A stretch of DNA of 28,864 nt from JAWWPG01 sp038254365. GTDB lineage: Bacteria > Actinomycetota > Actinomycetes > Propionibacteriales > Nocardioidaceae. Both the position numbers and the translations under genes were made by a program. This document shows positions 7,253-14,743 of the stretch, piece after piece. Below the pieces are notes generated by a model that was not told where the DNA came from, searched no databases, and worked only from the letters and a program-made list of their open reading frames with translations. How positions within the stretch are numbered: the first letter of the stretch is position 1; each line of letters starts with the position of its first letter. Location: the NCBI GenBank assembly GCA_038254365.1, contig JBBSGI010000038.1:1-28864 (forward strand), read 5' to 3'.

Positions 7253-8096
7253 GCTTCCCGAGGTCGAGGTCGTCCGGCGCGGCCTCGACAGCGCGGTGAG
7301 CGGGCACCTGGTCGAGTCGGTCAGGGTGCTGCACCCGCGTTCGGTGCGCCGGCACGTCGCCGGCCCGGCAGACTTCGCCGACCGGCTCGCCGGCCAGCGG
7401 CTCCTCGGGGCGTGCCGGCGAGGCAAGTACCTCTGGCTCCCGCTCGACTCCGGAGACGCCGTGCTGGGTCACCTCGGGATGAGCGGGCAGCTCCTGATCC
7501 GGCCACGCAGCACCCCTCCGGACCGGCACCTGCGCGTCGTCGTCGAGCTGAGCGACGGCCTCGACCTGCGGTTCGCCGACCAGCGCATGTTCGGCGGGCT
7601 GTCGGTCTCCGACTCAGGCGCGACCGTGCCGCCGGAGATCGCGCACATCGCGCTCGACCCGCTGGACGAGGCGTTCGACGACACCGCGTTCGTGCTGGCC
7701 CTGCGGCAACGCCGTACCGGGCTGAAACGAGCACTGCTGGACCAGACGCTGGTCTCGGGTGTGGGGAACATCTATGCCGACGAGGCGCTGTGGGCGGCCC
7801 GGTTGCACTACGCCCGTCCGACGGCGACGATGCGACCCGCCGAGGTGGTCCGGCTCCTGGGTGAGGTGCGGGCGGTGATGCGTCGCGCCCTCGACGAAGG
7901 GGGCACGTCCTTCGACGCGCTCTACGTCAACGTGAACGGCGAGTCGGGCTACTTCGACAGGTCGCTCGCCGTCTACGGACGAGCGGGCGAGCCGTGTCCG
8001 AGGTGCGGCACCCCCGTCCGCCGGGACGCGTTCATGAACCGCTCGAGCTACACCTGTCTGCACTGTCAGCCCAGGCCGCGGCGCCCACACCTCTGA
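7245..8096 (+). CDS. mutM: Formamidopyrimidine-DNA glycosylase MutM (Fpg)
   Basis: A 283-residue bifunctional DNA glycosylase/AP lyase that removes 8-oxoguanine and formamidopyrimidines. It starts (M)PELPEVEVV, giving the catalytic N-terminal proline after Met removal and the adjacent glutamate E3. K61 in RRGKYLWL is the conserved DNA-contact lysine. The C-terminal zinc finger uses C251, C254, C271 and C274, with R266 (NRSSYTC) in the loop. GTG start overlapping rnc by 8 nt, so coupled. Family length is normal. It ends 10 nt before a convergent gene. Confidence 0.96.
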   Translation: MPELPEVEVVRRGLDSAVSGHLVESVRVLHPRSVRRHVAGPADFADRLAGQRLLGACRRGKYLWLPLDSGDAVLGHLGMSGQLLIRPRSTPPDRHLRVVVELSDGLDLRFADQRMFGGLSVSDSGATVPPEIAHIALDPLDEAFDDTAFVLALRQRRTGLKRALLDQTLVSGVGNIYADEALWAARLHYARPTATMRPAEVVRLLGEVRAVMRRALDEGGTSFDALYVNVNGESGYFDRSLAVYGRAGEPCPRCGTPVRRDAFMNRSSYTCLHCQPRPRRPHL

Positions 8097-8104
8097 GGTG
8101 GCGC
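8081..8104. terminator. Possible bidirectional hairpin between mutM and convergent gene
   Basis: GCGCC at 8081-8085 pairs with GGCGC at 8100-8104, and inside it ACCT at 8089-8092 pairs with AGGT at 8096-8099 around a CTG loop, with a three-base bulge (CAC) on one side. It covers the mutM stop. There is no U-tract, as usual in high-GC actinobacteria. Confidence 0.35.
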
Positions 8105-8106
8105 GC

Positions 8107-8331
8107 TCAGCCGTCGCGGTCGATGACGACCGCCGGGGGAACCTGTCCGTCGGCGTCGACCGGGGTCCACCCTTCGGTCCGCACCCACTCGGACCCGCAG
8201 CCGGCGCACCGAAACAGCCGCAGCGTTTCGGCGGCCGCGTCGAGCCAGCCGTCGTCGGTGACCTGCCACCGGCAGCTGGACTGGCACGGCCAGACCTGCA
8301 GCTGCCGGGTCGGTCGGCCGGGCAGTGGCAT
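8107..8331 (-). CDS. Small zinc-ribbon-like hypothetical protein
   Basis: A 74-residue protein of a type I believe is conserved in actinobacteria but cannot name. It has two cysteines early (CQSSC at about 16-20) and a CAGC knuckle at about 42-45 in LFRCAGCGSEWV, so a four-cysteine zinc site is plausible. The end GWTPVDADGQVPPAVV is polar with proline. ATG at 8331 with a GGAG 11 nt upstream. It runs convergently toward mutM with a 10-nt gap. Function unknown. Confidence 0.6.
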   Translation of the reverse strand: MPLPGRPTRQLQVWPCQSSCRWQVTDDGWLDAAAETLRLFRCAGCGSEWVRTEGWTPVDADGQVPPAVVIDRDG

Positions 8332-8363
8332 CTGCCCATTGTCTCCTACTCCCTGCCGTCGAG

Positions 8364-8392
8364 TTGACCGCGAGGGTTCGCAGTGTCACCCT
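8364..8392 (+). promoter_or_regulatory. Putative promoter of the small coiled-coil gene
   Basis: TTGACC at 8364-8369 and CACCCT at 8387-8392 are 17 bp apart. The -35 is good; the -10 keeps A at position 2 and T at position 6. It would give a leader of about 75 nt before the ATG at 8476. Confidence 0.4.
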
Positions 8393-8475
8393 GGAAGAGC
8401 AACGAAGGCCCGGTTGGCGCCACGGGGCCGACCCAGCCAAAACGTCCTCACAAGATCCGCGGAGGAATGCACTCG

Positions 8476-8679
8476 ATGGCCAAGGCGCTCCTTGGGTATG
8501 TCGGAGGCGACTCTCGCCTCCTTGACGAAAACCAGCGTCTGCGACGCCGGATCGCAGACCTACAGACGGTGGTGCTGCGACTCCAGGCGGAGAACGACGC
8601 ACTCGCGGCAGAGCTCCACAAGGGCGAGCTGCTGACGGTTCCGGACACCATCTCCGACAAGGCGACCGCCGGACTCTGA
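8476..8679 (+). CDS. Small conserved coiled-coil protein (MAKALLGYVGG type)
   Basis: A 67-residue protein beginning MAKALLGYVGGDSRLLDENQ, then a heptad-rich helix (RLRRRIADLQTVVLRLQAEN) and a short disordered tail. I recognise the opening as one shared by short actinobacterial proteins of unknown function. The ATG at 8476 has GGAGGA 9 nt upstream; the in-frame ATG at 8467 directly abuts that ribosome binding site and is unlikely. The leucines and charged residues predict a parallel dimer. No catalytic motif. No operon partner on either side. Confidence 0.75.
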   Translation: MAKALLGYVGGDSRLLDENQRLRRRIADLQTVVLRLQAENDALAAELHKGELLTVPDTISDKATAGL

Positions 8680-8733
8680 CGCGCCGGGCGCTAGCCGCGG
8701 GCGGTCGCGTTGAAGACGGTTGAGCCTGGCCGG

Positions 8734-9063
8734 ATGACACTGCAGCTGACCCCGATGACGCGCGCCGAGTTCGCTGCCTGGCGCGACGGGGCCCAGGGCG
8801 ACTTGGCCGACGAGCTCGTCGCCGTCGGCACCGAGGCTGTCGTGCACGACGCCCTGGTCGAAGCACCATGGCGCGGCCTCGGCCTCGGCCGCGAACTCAT
8901 GGAGTCGATCGAGGCGTTCATACGGGACGAGGGCGCGACCTCCGTCGTCTTTCGCATCTTCGGGCGTAACCGGGCCGGCAAGACGCTGTGCGAGTCCCTG
9001 GGCTACCAGGTGGCGAGCACCACGATGCGCAAGTCACTCGGTGCCGTGCACCCGCGTGGTTGA
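8734..9063 (+). pseudogene. GNAT acetyltransferase with internal deletion
   Basis: An open frame of 109 residues that joins the first about 32 residues of a GNAT domain (LTPMTRAEFAAWRDGAQGDL) directly to its C-terminal half. The acetyl-CoA loop RGLGLGRELM is intact at about 47-56, followed by the usual helix and the segments FGRNRAGKTLCESLGYQV and MRKSL. Full-length relatives are about 150-170 residues, so roughly 45-50 residues of the central sheet (beta2 to beta4) appear absent without a frameshift. The ATG at 8734 gives a natural family start; a TTG at 8710 is an alternative. It may be a decaying gene or a minimal protein; activity is doubtful. Confidence 0.6.
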
Positions 9064-9156
9064 ACCAGCGAGGCGTCTCTCGCCGGTAGGGTTCAGGCTG
9101 GTCTTCCCCCCGTCGACCCCGCCCCGCCAGCGCCGTTGGGGCCTGAAGGAGCAGCG

Positions 9157-12100
9157 TTGTACCTCAAGAGCCTCACGCTGCGCGGGTTCAAGTCGTTCGC
9201 GTCCTCGACGACGCTTCGGCTCGAGCCAGGGATTACCTGCGTCGTCGGACCCAACGGCTCCGGCAAGTCCAATGTCGTGGACGCGCTCGCCTGGGTGATG
9301 GGGGAGCAGGGGGCCAAGTCGCTCCGCGGCGGCAAGATGGAGGACGTCATCTTCGCCGGTACGGCGGGCCGTCCACCGCTCGGCCGCGCGGAGGTCGTCC
9401 TCACCGTCGACAACTCCGACGGAAGACTTCCGATCGAATACTCCGAGGTGACCTTGTCGCGGACGATGTTCCGCGGTGGCGGCTCCGAGTACGCGATCAA
9501 CGGCACGACCTGCCGGCTGCTCGACATCCAGGAGCTGCTGAGCGACTCGGGCATCGGTCGGGAGATGCACGTGATCGTCGGACAGGGCCAGCTCGACACC
9601 ATCCTGCACGCCACCCCGGAGGAGCGGCGGGGTTTCCTCGAGGAGGCCGCGGGGGTCCTCAAGCACCGCAGGCGCAAGGAGAAGGCGCTCCGCAAGCTTG
9701 ACGCGACAGAAGCCAACCTGACCCGGCTCGCGGACCTGCTGAACGAGCTCCGGCGCCAGCTCAAGCCGCTCGGGCGCCAGGCCGAGGTCGCGAGCAAGGC
9801 GTCGGCGGTTCAGCTGGCCGCCCGCGACGCGAAGTCGCGACTGCTGGCCGACGACGTCGTGACCCTGCAAACCTGCCAGCATCACGAGCTGGCCGACGAG
9901 GAGCGGCTGCATGCGCGGCGGGCCGAGGCGGAGGCGGAGCTGAGCCGGGCGCGGGGCCGCGAGGCCGAACTCGAGGAGCAGGTGCGAGCCGTGGCGCCGC
10001 TGCTGTCCGCGGTGCACGAGACCTGGTTCGGACTCACCGCCGTGCGCGAGCGGCTGCTCAGCACGGCGCGAGTGGCCGCCGAGCGGGTGCGGAACGGGTC
10101 GGACCTGCCGGCGGAGCACGAGGACGGACGCGACCCGGCCGAGCTCGATGCCGAGCTGGCCAGCCTGCGAGCGCAGGAGCAGGATGCCACCGCCCGCCTG
10201 TCCGAGCTACGCGGCCGGCTGGAGACCGCCGTCGCCGACCGTCAACGGGCAGAAGCGGCTCACCTCGAGGAGGACCGCCGGATCGCGGGCCTGCTGCGCG
10301 CCGCTGCCGACCGTCGCGAGGGGCTGGCTCGGCTAGCCGGGCAGGTCGGCTCGATGCGCAGCCGCGCGGGTGCGGCCGGCGAGGAGATCCGGCGGCTGGA
10401 GGAGGCCCGGAGCGCGGCCGCCGAACGGGCCCGCAGAGCCCAGCACGACTTCACCGCCCTCGAGACCCAGGTGGCGAGTCTCGACGCGGGTGAGCGAGGC
10501 CTGGACGCGGAGCACGAGAGCGCGGTCGCCATGCTCGCCGACATCGACGCCCGGCTGGTCAAGCTCCGGGTCGACGTCCAGGACGCCAGGCGTGAGCGGG
10601 CGGCGTTGGACGCCCGCGCCGAGGCCCTCGAGCTCGGTCTGCGGCGCCAGGACGGCTCGGCAGCGCTGCTCGCGGCGAGTGACACGGTGAGTGGGCTGCT
10701 CGGCTCGGTGGCTGCGTTGGTGTCCGTGCGTCCCGGGTGCGAGACGGCGGTAGCTGCGGCGCTGGGCGGCGCAGCCGACTCGGTCGCCGTCGCCGATGTC
10801 CACGCGGCGGTCGGGGCGATCGAGCATCTCAAGACGGCCGACCTCGGCCGTGCCGGACTGGTCCTCTGGGGTGCGACCGTCGACGACGGGGACTGGCCGG
10901 CGCTGCCCGGGTCGGCGGTTTACGCCGTGGACGTGGTGGAGGCTCCCGACGCGCTGCGGCCCGCGCTTTCCCGGCTGCTTTACAAGACCGCGGTGGTCGA
11001 TGACCTGGCCGCGGCGAAGTCCCTGGTGGTCCAGCTGGCAGACGTCGTCGCGGTGACCCTCGATGGTGACCTGGTGGGTGCCTGGTTCGCCACCGGAGGT
11101 TCCTCCGGCGGCCCCAGCCTGATCGAGGTGCAGGCCGCCCTTGACCAGGCACGGGAGGCCCGACGGGGGGCCGCCGCCGACTGGGAGCGGTTGCAGTTCG
11201 AGCTGAGCGCTCTCGAGCGCGAGCAGACCGAGACCCAGGCCCGCGTGGACGTCGCGGTGGCCCGGCTGCACGAGTCCGACGCTGCGATGGCGGCGGTCGC
11301 CGAACAGCTCGCCCAACTCGGCTCGCTGGCCCGCAACGCGAAGGCGGAGGCCGCCCGCCTCGAGGTGGCGATTGCCGCCGCCGAAGCCGCTCGCGACGCC
11401 GACATCGCCGGTCTGGCCGGGCTGGAGGGCCGCCTGGCCGCCGCCGAGGCGAGCCCCACCGACGACCCGGAGACCGCTCAGCGGGAGTCGCTCGCCGAGC
11501 TTGCCCGGGCGGCACGTCAGGTCGAGATGGACGCCCGGTTGGCGCTGCGCACCGCCGAAGAGCAGGCCCAGGGACTGCACGGTCGTGCCGAGGCGCTGTG
11601 CGCGGCAGCCGACCAGGAGCGACGCGCCGCGGAGCAGGCCCAGGCGCGTCGGGCACGGCGCAGGCAGGAGGCTCTCGTGGGCGCAGCGGTCGCTGCTGGC
11701 GTGACCGCGGTGCTGGAGCGACTCGACCGGGTCCGCGCCGAGGCCGCCGAACGTCGTACCCGGATGGAGCAGGCCAAGTCAGAGCACGAGGAGCAGCTCG
11801 TCCTCACCCGGGCGCGGGTGCGCCGGTTCGAGGCGGAGCTGGCCCGGCTCACCGACAACGTCCACCGCGACGAGCTGCTGCGGGCTGAGCAGCGGATGCG
11901 GATGGAGCAGCTCGCCCAGCGGGTGGGGGAGGAGCTCGGGCTCGACGTGGGGGCGCTGGTCGCGCAGTACGGTCCACACCAGCCGGTCCCGCCACCCCTC
12001 GGTGAGGAAGGTGGTGACCTCGACGAGGGGGGCGATCCTGGCGCGGCACCCTTCGTGAGACAGGAGCAGGAGCGTCGACTCCGCGCCGCGCAGCGCATGC

Positions 12101-12720
12101 TGTCCCAGCTCGGCCGCATCAACCCGCTGGCCCTGGAGGAGTTCTCGGCGTTGGAGGAGCGCCATCGCTTCCTCGGCGAGCAGCTCGACGACCTCAGGCG
12201 AACCCGTCGCGACCTTCTCGACATCGTCAAGGAGGTCGACGACCGGGTCGAGCAGGTGTTCACGGATGCGTTCGTGGACGTCGCCCGCGAGTTCGAGGCG
12301 ATCTTCGGGCGGCTCTTTCCCGGAGGCGATGGACGTCTGGTGCTGACCGACCCGACCGACCTGCTTGGCACCGGCGTCGACGTCGAGGCCCGTCCGGCGG
12401 GCAAGAAGGTCAAGCGCCTCTCTCTGCTGTCCGGCGGGGAGCGGTCCCTGGTGGGGGTGGCGTTCCTGGTGGCGCTGTTCAAGGCCCGGCCGTCGCCGTT
12501 CTACATCCTGGACGAGGTCGAGGCCGCGCTGGACGACACCAACCTCGGCCGGCTGCTCGAGATCTATGAGGAGCTGGGCGAGCAGTCACAGCTGGTGGTT
12601 GTCACGCACCAGAAGCGCACTATGGGGTGCGCGGACGCGCTCTACGGCGTCACCATGCGCGGCGACGGCGTCTCGACCGTGATCAGCCAGCGGATGCGCG
12701 AGCCCGGCGTCGCGTCCTAG
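9157..12720 (+). CDS. smc: Chromosome segregation protein SMC
   Basis: An 1187-residue ATPase that forms the core of the SMC-ScpAB condensin for chromosome folding and segregation. The N-terminal head has Walker A GPNGSGKSN at 31-39. Long coiled coils flank the hinge at about 510-660 (starting GLLGSVAALVSVRPG). The C-terminal head has the ABC signature LSGGERSL at 1091-1098 and Walker B YILDEVEAALDD with D1119 and E1120. The TTG at 9157 gives the canonical LKSLTLRGFKSF start and has GAAGGAG 6 nt upstream; a TTG at 9136 lies further up. A TAGGGT at 9087 may be part of its promoter, but no -35 fits. The stop overlaps that of the convergent gene. Confidence 0.97.
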   Translation: MYLKSLTLRGFKSFASSTTLRLEPGITCVVGPNGSGKSNVVDALAWVMGEQGAKSLRGGKMEDVIFAGTAGRPPLGRAEVVLTVDNSDGRLPIEYSEVTLSRTMFRGGGSEYAINGTTCRLLDIQELLSDSGIGREMHVIVGQGQLDTILHATPEERRGFLEEAAGVLKHRRRKEKALRKLDATEANLTRLADLLNELRRQLKPLGRQAEVASKASAVQLAARDAKSRLLADDVVTLQTCQHHELADEERLHARRAEAEAELSRARGREAELEEQVRAVAPLLSAVHETWFGLTAVRERLLSTARVAAERVRNGSDLPAEHEDGRDPAELDAELASLRAQEQDATARLSELRGRLETAVADRQRAEAAHLEEDRRIAGLLRAAADRREGLARLAGQVGSMRSRAGAAGEEIRRLEEARSAAAERARRAQHDFTALETQVASLDAGERGLDAEHESAVAMLADIDARLVKLRVDVQDARRERAALDARAEALELGLRRQDGSAALLAASDTVSGLLGSVAALVSVRPGCETAVAAALGGAADSVAVADVHAAVGAIEHLKTADLGRAGLVLWGATVDDGDWPALPGSAVYAVDVVEAPDALRPALSRLLYKTAVVDDLAAAKSLVVQLADVVAVTLDGDLVGAWFATGGSSGGPSLIEVQAALDQAREARRGAAADWERLQFELSALEREQTETQARVDVAVARLHESDAAMAAVAEQLAQLGSLARNAKAEAARLEVAIAAAEAARDADIAGLAGLEGRLAAAEASPTDDPETAQRESLAELARAARQVEMDARLALRTAEEQAQGLHGRAEALCAAADQERRAAEQAQARRARRRQEALVGAAVAAGVTAVLERLDRVRAEAAERRTRMEQAKSEHEEQLVLTRARVRRFEAELARLTDNVHRDELLRAEQRMRMEQLAQRVGEELGLDVGALVAQYGPHQPVPPPLGEEGGDLDEGGDPGAAPFVRQEQERRLRAAQRMLSQLGRINPLALEEFSALEERHRFLGEQLDDLRRTRRDLLDIVKEVDDRVEQVFTDAFVDVAREFEAIFGRLFPGGDGRLVLTDPTDLLGTGVDVEARPAGKKVKRLSLLSGGERSLVGVAFLVALFKARPSPFYILDEVEAALDDTNLGRLLEIYEELGEQSQLVVVTHQKRTMGCADALYGVTMRGDGVSTVISQRMREPGVAS

Positions 12721-13211
12721 CAGCCGCAGGTGTAGTACACGATGTCCCAGTGGCTGCCCTCATTGGTGTAGACGTTCCCGGAGGGCGCCCGGTACATCGG
12801 GTAGCCGTCGCCGCGTAGGCCGATGTAGGTGTAGGCGGTTGTGATCCAGTGGTCGTTGCAGGTGGATCGGGTGATGTCCACCTTGTAGCCGTTGTAGTGG
12901 CTGTAGGTTCCCGACGCATGCCCGACCTCTGTGCCACCGGTGATGTTGACGGCACAGCCGCTCGCCGATCGATAGGTGATCACGCCACTCACGGTCGACT
13001 GGTTGATCTGCTCATACGAGGTGCAGGTGGGGTTCGACCTCGTGGTGCAGCCTCCGGAGGAGCTGTGCGTGATCCCGTGGGCGCTCAGCTGGGCGGCGGC
13101 CTGCGACTGGGTGAGTTTGGTGACCGCGCCGGCGCTGTCGATCGGGGCGACGGCGATGGCAACGACGGCACCGACTCCGATGGCGAACTTGGCCGCCTGG
13201 GGGATGCGCAT
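12717..13211 (-). CDS. Secreted M15/hedgehog-like putative metallopeptidase
   Basis: A 164-residue exported protein. Residues 1-29 are a Sec signal peptide (MRIPQAAKFAIGVGAVVAIA, ending SAGA). The mature part has six cysteines (C55, C63, C86, C118, C162, C164) suitable for disulfides. SHYNGYKVD places H105, G108 and D112 in the H-x2-G-x3-D spacing of M15 peptidases such as VanX-type D,D-peptidases. EGSHWD at 151-156 would supply the catalytic E and the last histidine ligand. This assignment is my inference; actinobacteria have related secreted proteins of unknown role. ATG at 13211 with GAGAGGA at about 7 nt. Cell-wall or secreted-peptide cleavage is possible. Confidence 0.6.
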   Translation of the reverse strand: MRIPQAAKFAIGVGAVVAIAVAPIDSAGAVTKLTQSQAAAQLSAHGITHSSSGGCTTRSNPTCTSYEQINQSTVSGVITYRSASGCAVNITGGTEVGHASGTYSHYNGYKVDITRSTCNDHWITTAYTYIGLRGDGYPMYRAPSGNVYTNEGSHWDIVYYTCGC

Positions 13212-13255
13212 GGATGCGTCCTCTCTGCTTGACCGGTTAGGACCGCGTCGGCCCC

Positions 13256-13280
13256 ACCCCTGTGTAGCAGTGATAGGGGT
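13256..13280. repeat. Inverted repeat in the divergent intergenic region
   Basis: ACCCCT at 13256-13261 and AGGGGT at 13275-13280 form a 6-bp inverted repeat around a 13-bp spacer. It lies about 45 bp upstream of the secreted-protein start and about 100 bp upstream of the small membrane-protein start, a possible operator. Confidence 0.3.
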
Positions 13281-13382
13281 CACCTCTGTTCGCCGAGTAC
13301 TGCCCTGGCCGCCACCCGTGGCACCATGGAAGCCTGCCGGGCATCCGCTCCGGCCCGCGCCGATGGGAGAGAACGCACCGAC

Positions 13383-13535
13383 ATGTTGCTCATCATGGTG
13401 GCCCTGTTGCTCGTGATGACGCTGGCCGGCCTGGTGGCCGCCTACGTCGCCTATCCCGACCGGGGCGAGCCGATCCCGCACGCGGCCCGGCTTTCCGAAC
13501 AGATGAAGAGGCTGCGCGGCCGCAACGAGCGGTGA
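13383..13535 (+). CDS. Small membrane protein upstream of ftsY
   Basis: A 50-residue protein with one N-terminal transmembrane helix (MLLIMVALLLVMTLAGLVAA at 1-20) and a cytoplasmic basic tail ending KRLRGRNER, consistent with an N-out/C-in single span. An in-frame ATG at 13326 would place a polar stretch before the helix and is less likely. GGGAGAG lies about 12 nt upstream. It ends 42 nt before ftsY on the same strand, so the two may be cotranscribed. No family recognised. Confidence 0.6.
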   Translation: MLLIMVALLLVMTLAGLVAAYVAYPDRGEPIPHAARLSEQMKRLRGRNER

Positions 13536-13577
13536 TCTCCGCCCAGTCGCGCTGTTGCATCTGCGAGGATCGCGTCT

Positions 13578-14729
13578 GTGACCTACCTGATCATCGCCGC
13601 CGTCGTTCTGGTCGGCGTGCTCGCCCTTGCTCTTGGGGCTCTCGCCCTGGTACGGCGCGGCGGCCCGTCGACCGACGTACCTCGCCGGCTGCCGACCGAG
13701 CCGACCCGGGAACCAGACGGTGAACCACCCGAGACCGAGCTCCCGTCGCCCCGGTCAGGGACTCTCGCTCCGACGCTCGAGCGTCCGTCGCCGGTCGCCG
13801 GTCGCCTCCGACTGCTGCGTGATCGGCTCTCCCGCTCACAGTCCACGCTCGGGAAGGGGCTGCTGTCGCTGCTGTCACGGGACCGTCTCGACGAAGCGAC
13901 GTGGGAGGAGATCGAGGGCACCCTGCTGACCGCCGACGTCGGCGTCGGGCCGACCCAAGAGCTCGTCGAGCGGCTGCGTACCCGGATGAGAGTGGAGGCG
14001 GCCACTGGTGAGGCTGTCCACCGACTGCTCCGCGAGGAGCTTGTCGAGCTCGTTGACCCCTCCCTGGACCGTCAGGTCAGGGGCGGGCGGCGCGCGGGCA
14101 AGCCTGGCGTCGTGATGGTGGTGGGCGTCAACGGCGTCGGCAAGACCACGACGGTGGGCAAGATCGCCAGAGTCCTCGTGGCCGACGACTTGGATGTCCT
14201 GCTCGGGGCCGCGGACACGTTCCGCGCAGCGGCTGCGGACCAGCTGCAGACCTGGGGCGAGCGCGTCGGCGTGGCCACCGTTCGCGGTGCCGAGGGGTCG
14301 GACCCGGCCAGCGTCGCCTTCGAGGCGGTCCGCGCGGGAGTCGAGCAGGAGGTCGACACCGTGCTGATCGACACGGCGGGCCGGCTGCATACGAAGACCG
14401 GCCTGATGGACGAGCTCGGCAAGGTGAAGCGCGTGGTCGAGAAGCTCGCACCGGTCGACGAGGTGCTCCTCGTTATCGACGCCACCACCGGACAGAACGG
14501 GCTCACCCAGGCGCGGATCTTCGCCGAGGTGGTGGACGTGACTGGCATCGTGCTCACGAAGCTCGACGGCACCGCCAAGGGTGGCATCGTGATCGCGGTC
14601 CAACGTGAGCTGGGGGTGCCGGTCAAGCTGGTCGGCCTCGGGGAGGGGCCCGACGACCTGGCCCCGTTCGAGGCGGCCGCCTTCGTCGACGCCCTCCTCG
14701 GCAACGACGCCCCGTCACCCGCCCGCTGA
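13578..14729 (+). CDS. ftsY: Signal recognition particle receptor FtsY
   Basis: A 383-residue SRP GTPase that receives the SRP-ribosome complex at the membrane. An N-terminal helix (LIIAAVVLVGVLALALGALA at about 4-23) may anchor it, as in several actinobacterial FtsY. A Pro/Glu-rich linker follows, then the four-helix N domain. The G domain has GVNGVGKTTT at 183-192, a DTAGRLHTK motif near 263 and TKLDGTAKGG near 325-334. GTG start with GAGGA about 8 nt upstream. The stop codon lies inside a hairpin shared with the convergent hydrolase gene. Confidence 0.96.
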   Translation: MTYLIIAAVVLVGVLALALGALALVRRGGPSTDVPRRLPTEPTREPDGEPPETELPSPRSGTLAPTLERPSPVAGRLRLLRDRLSRSQSTLGKGLLSLLSRDRLDEATWEEIEGTLLTADVGVGPTQELVERLRTRMRVEAATGEAVHRLLREELVELVDPSLDRQVRGGRRAGKPGVVMVVGVNGVGKTTTVGKIARVLVADDLDVLLGAADTFRAAAADQLQTWGERVGVATVRGAEGSDPASVAFEAVRAGVEQEVDTVLIDTAGRLHTKTGLMDELGKVKRVVEKLAPVDEVLLVIDATTGQNGLTQARIFAEVVDVTGIVLTKLDGTAKGGIVIAVQRELGVPVKLVGLGEGPDDLAPFEAAAFVDALLGNDAPSPAR

Positions 14730-14743
14730 CCCTGCGGGTCAGC
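14725..14743. terminator. Perfect hairpin spanning both stop codons of ftsY and the MBL gene
   Basis: GCTGACCC at 14725-14732 and GGGTCAGC at 14736-14743 form an 8-bp perfect stem with a 3-base loop (TGC). The ftsY TGA is 14727-14729 and the reverse-strand TGA of the hydrolase gene is 14739-14741, so both lie in the stem. It is a strong candidate for a bidirectional terminator, without a U-tract. Confidence 0.5.

Noticed and set aside
9882..12482. Long reverse-strand frames under smc
   Set aside because: They mirror the strong codon bias of smc and contain only Ser/Arg/Ala-rich sequence without motifs.
13212..13481. 90-residue upstream extension of the secreted protein
   Set aside because: A clear signal peptide and ribosome binding site start at 13211; the upstream part would bury the signal peptide in the middle.
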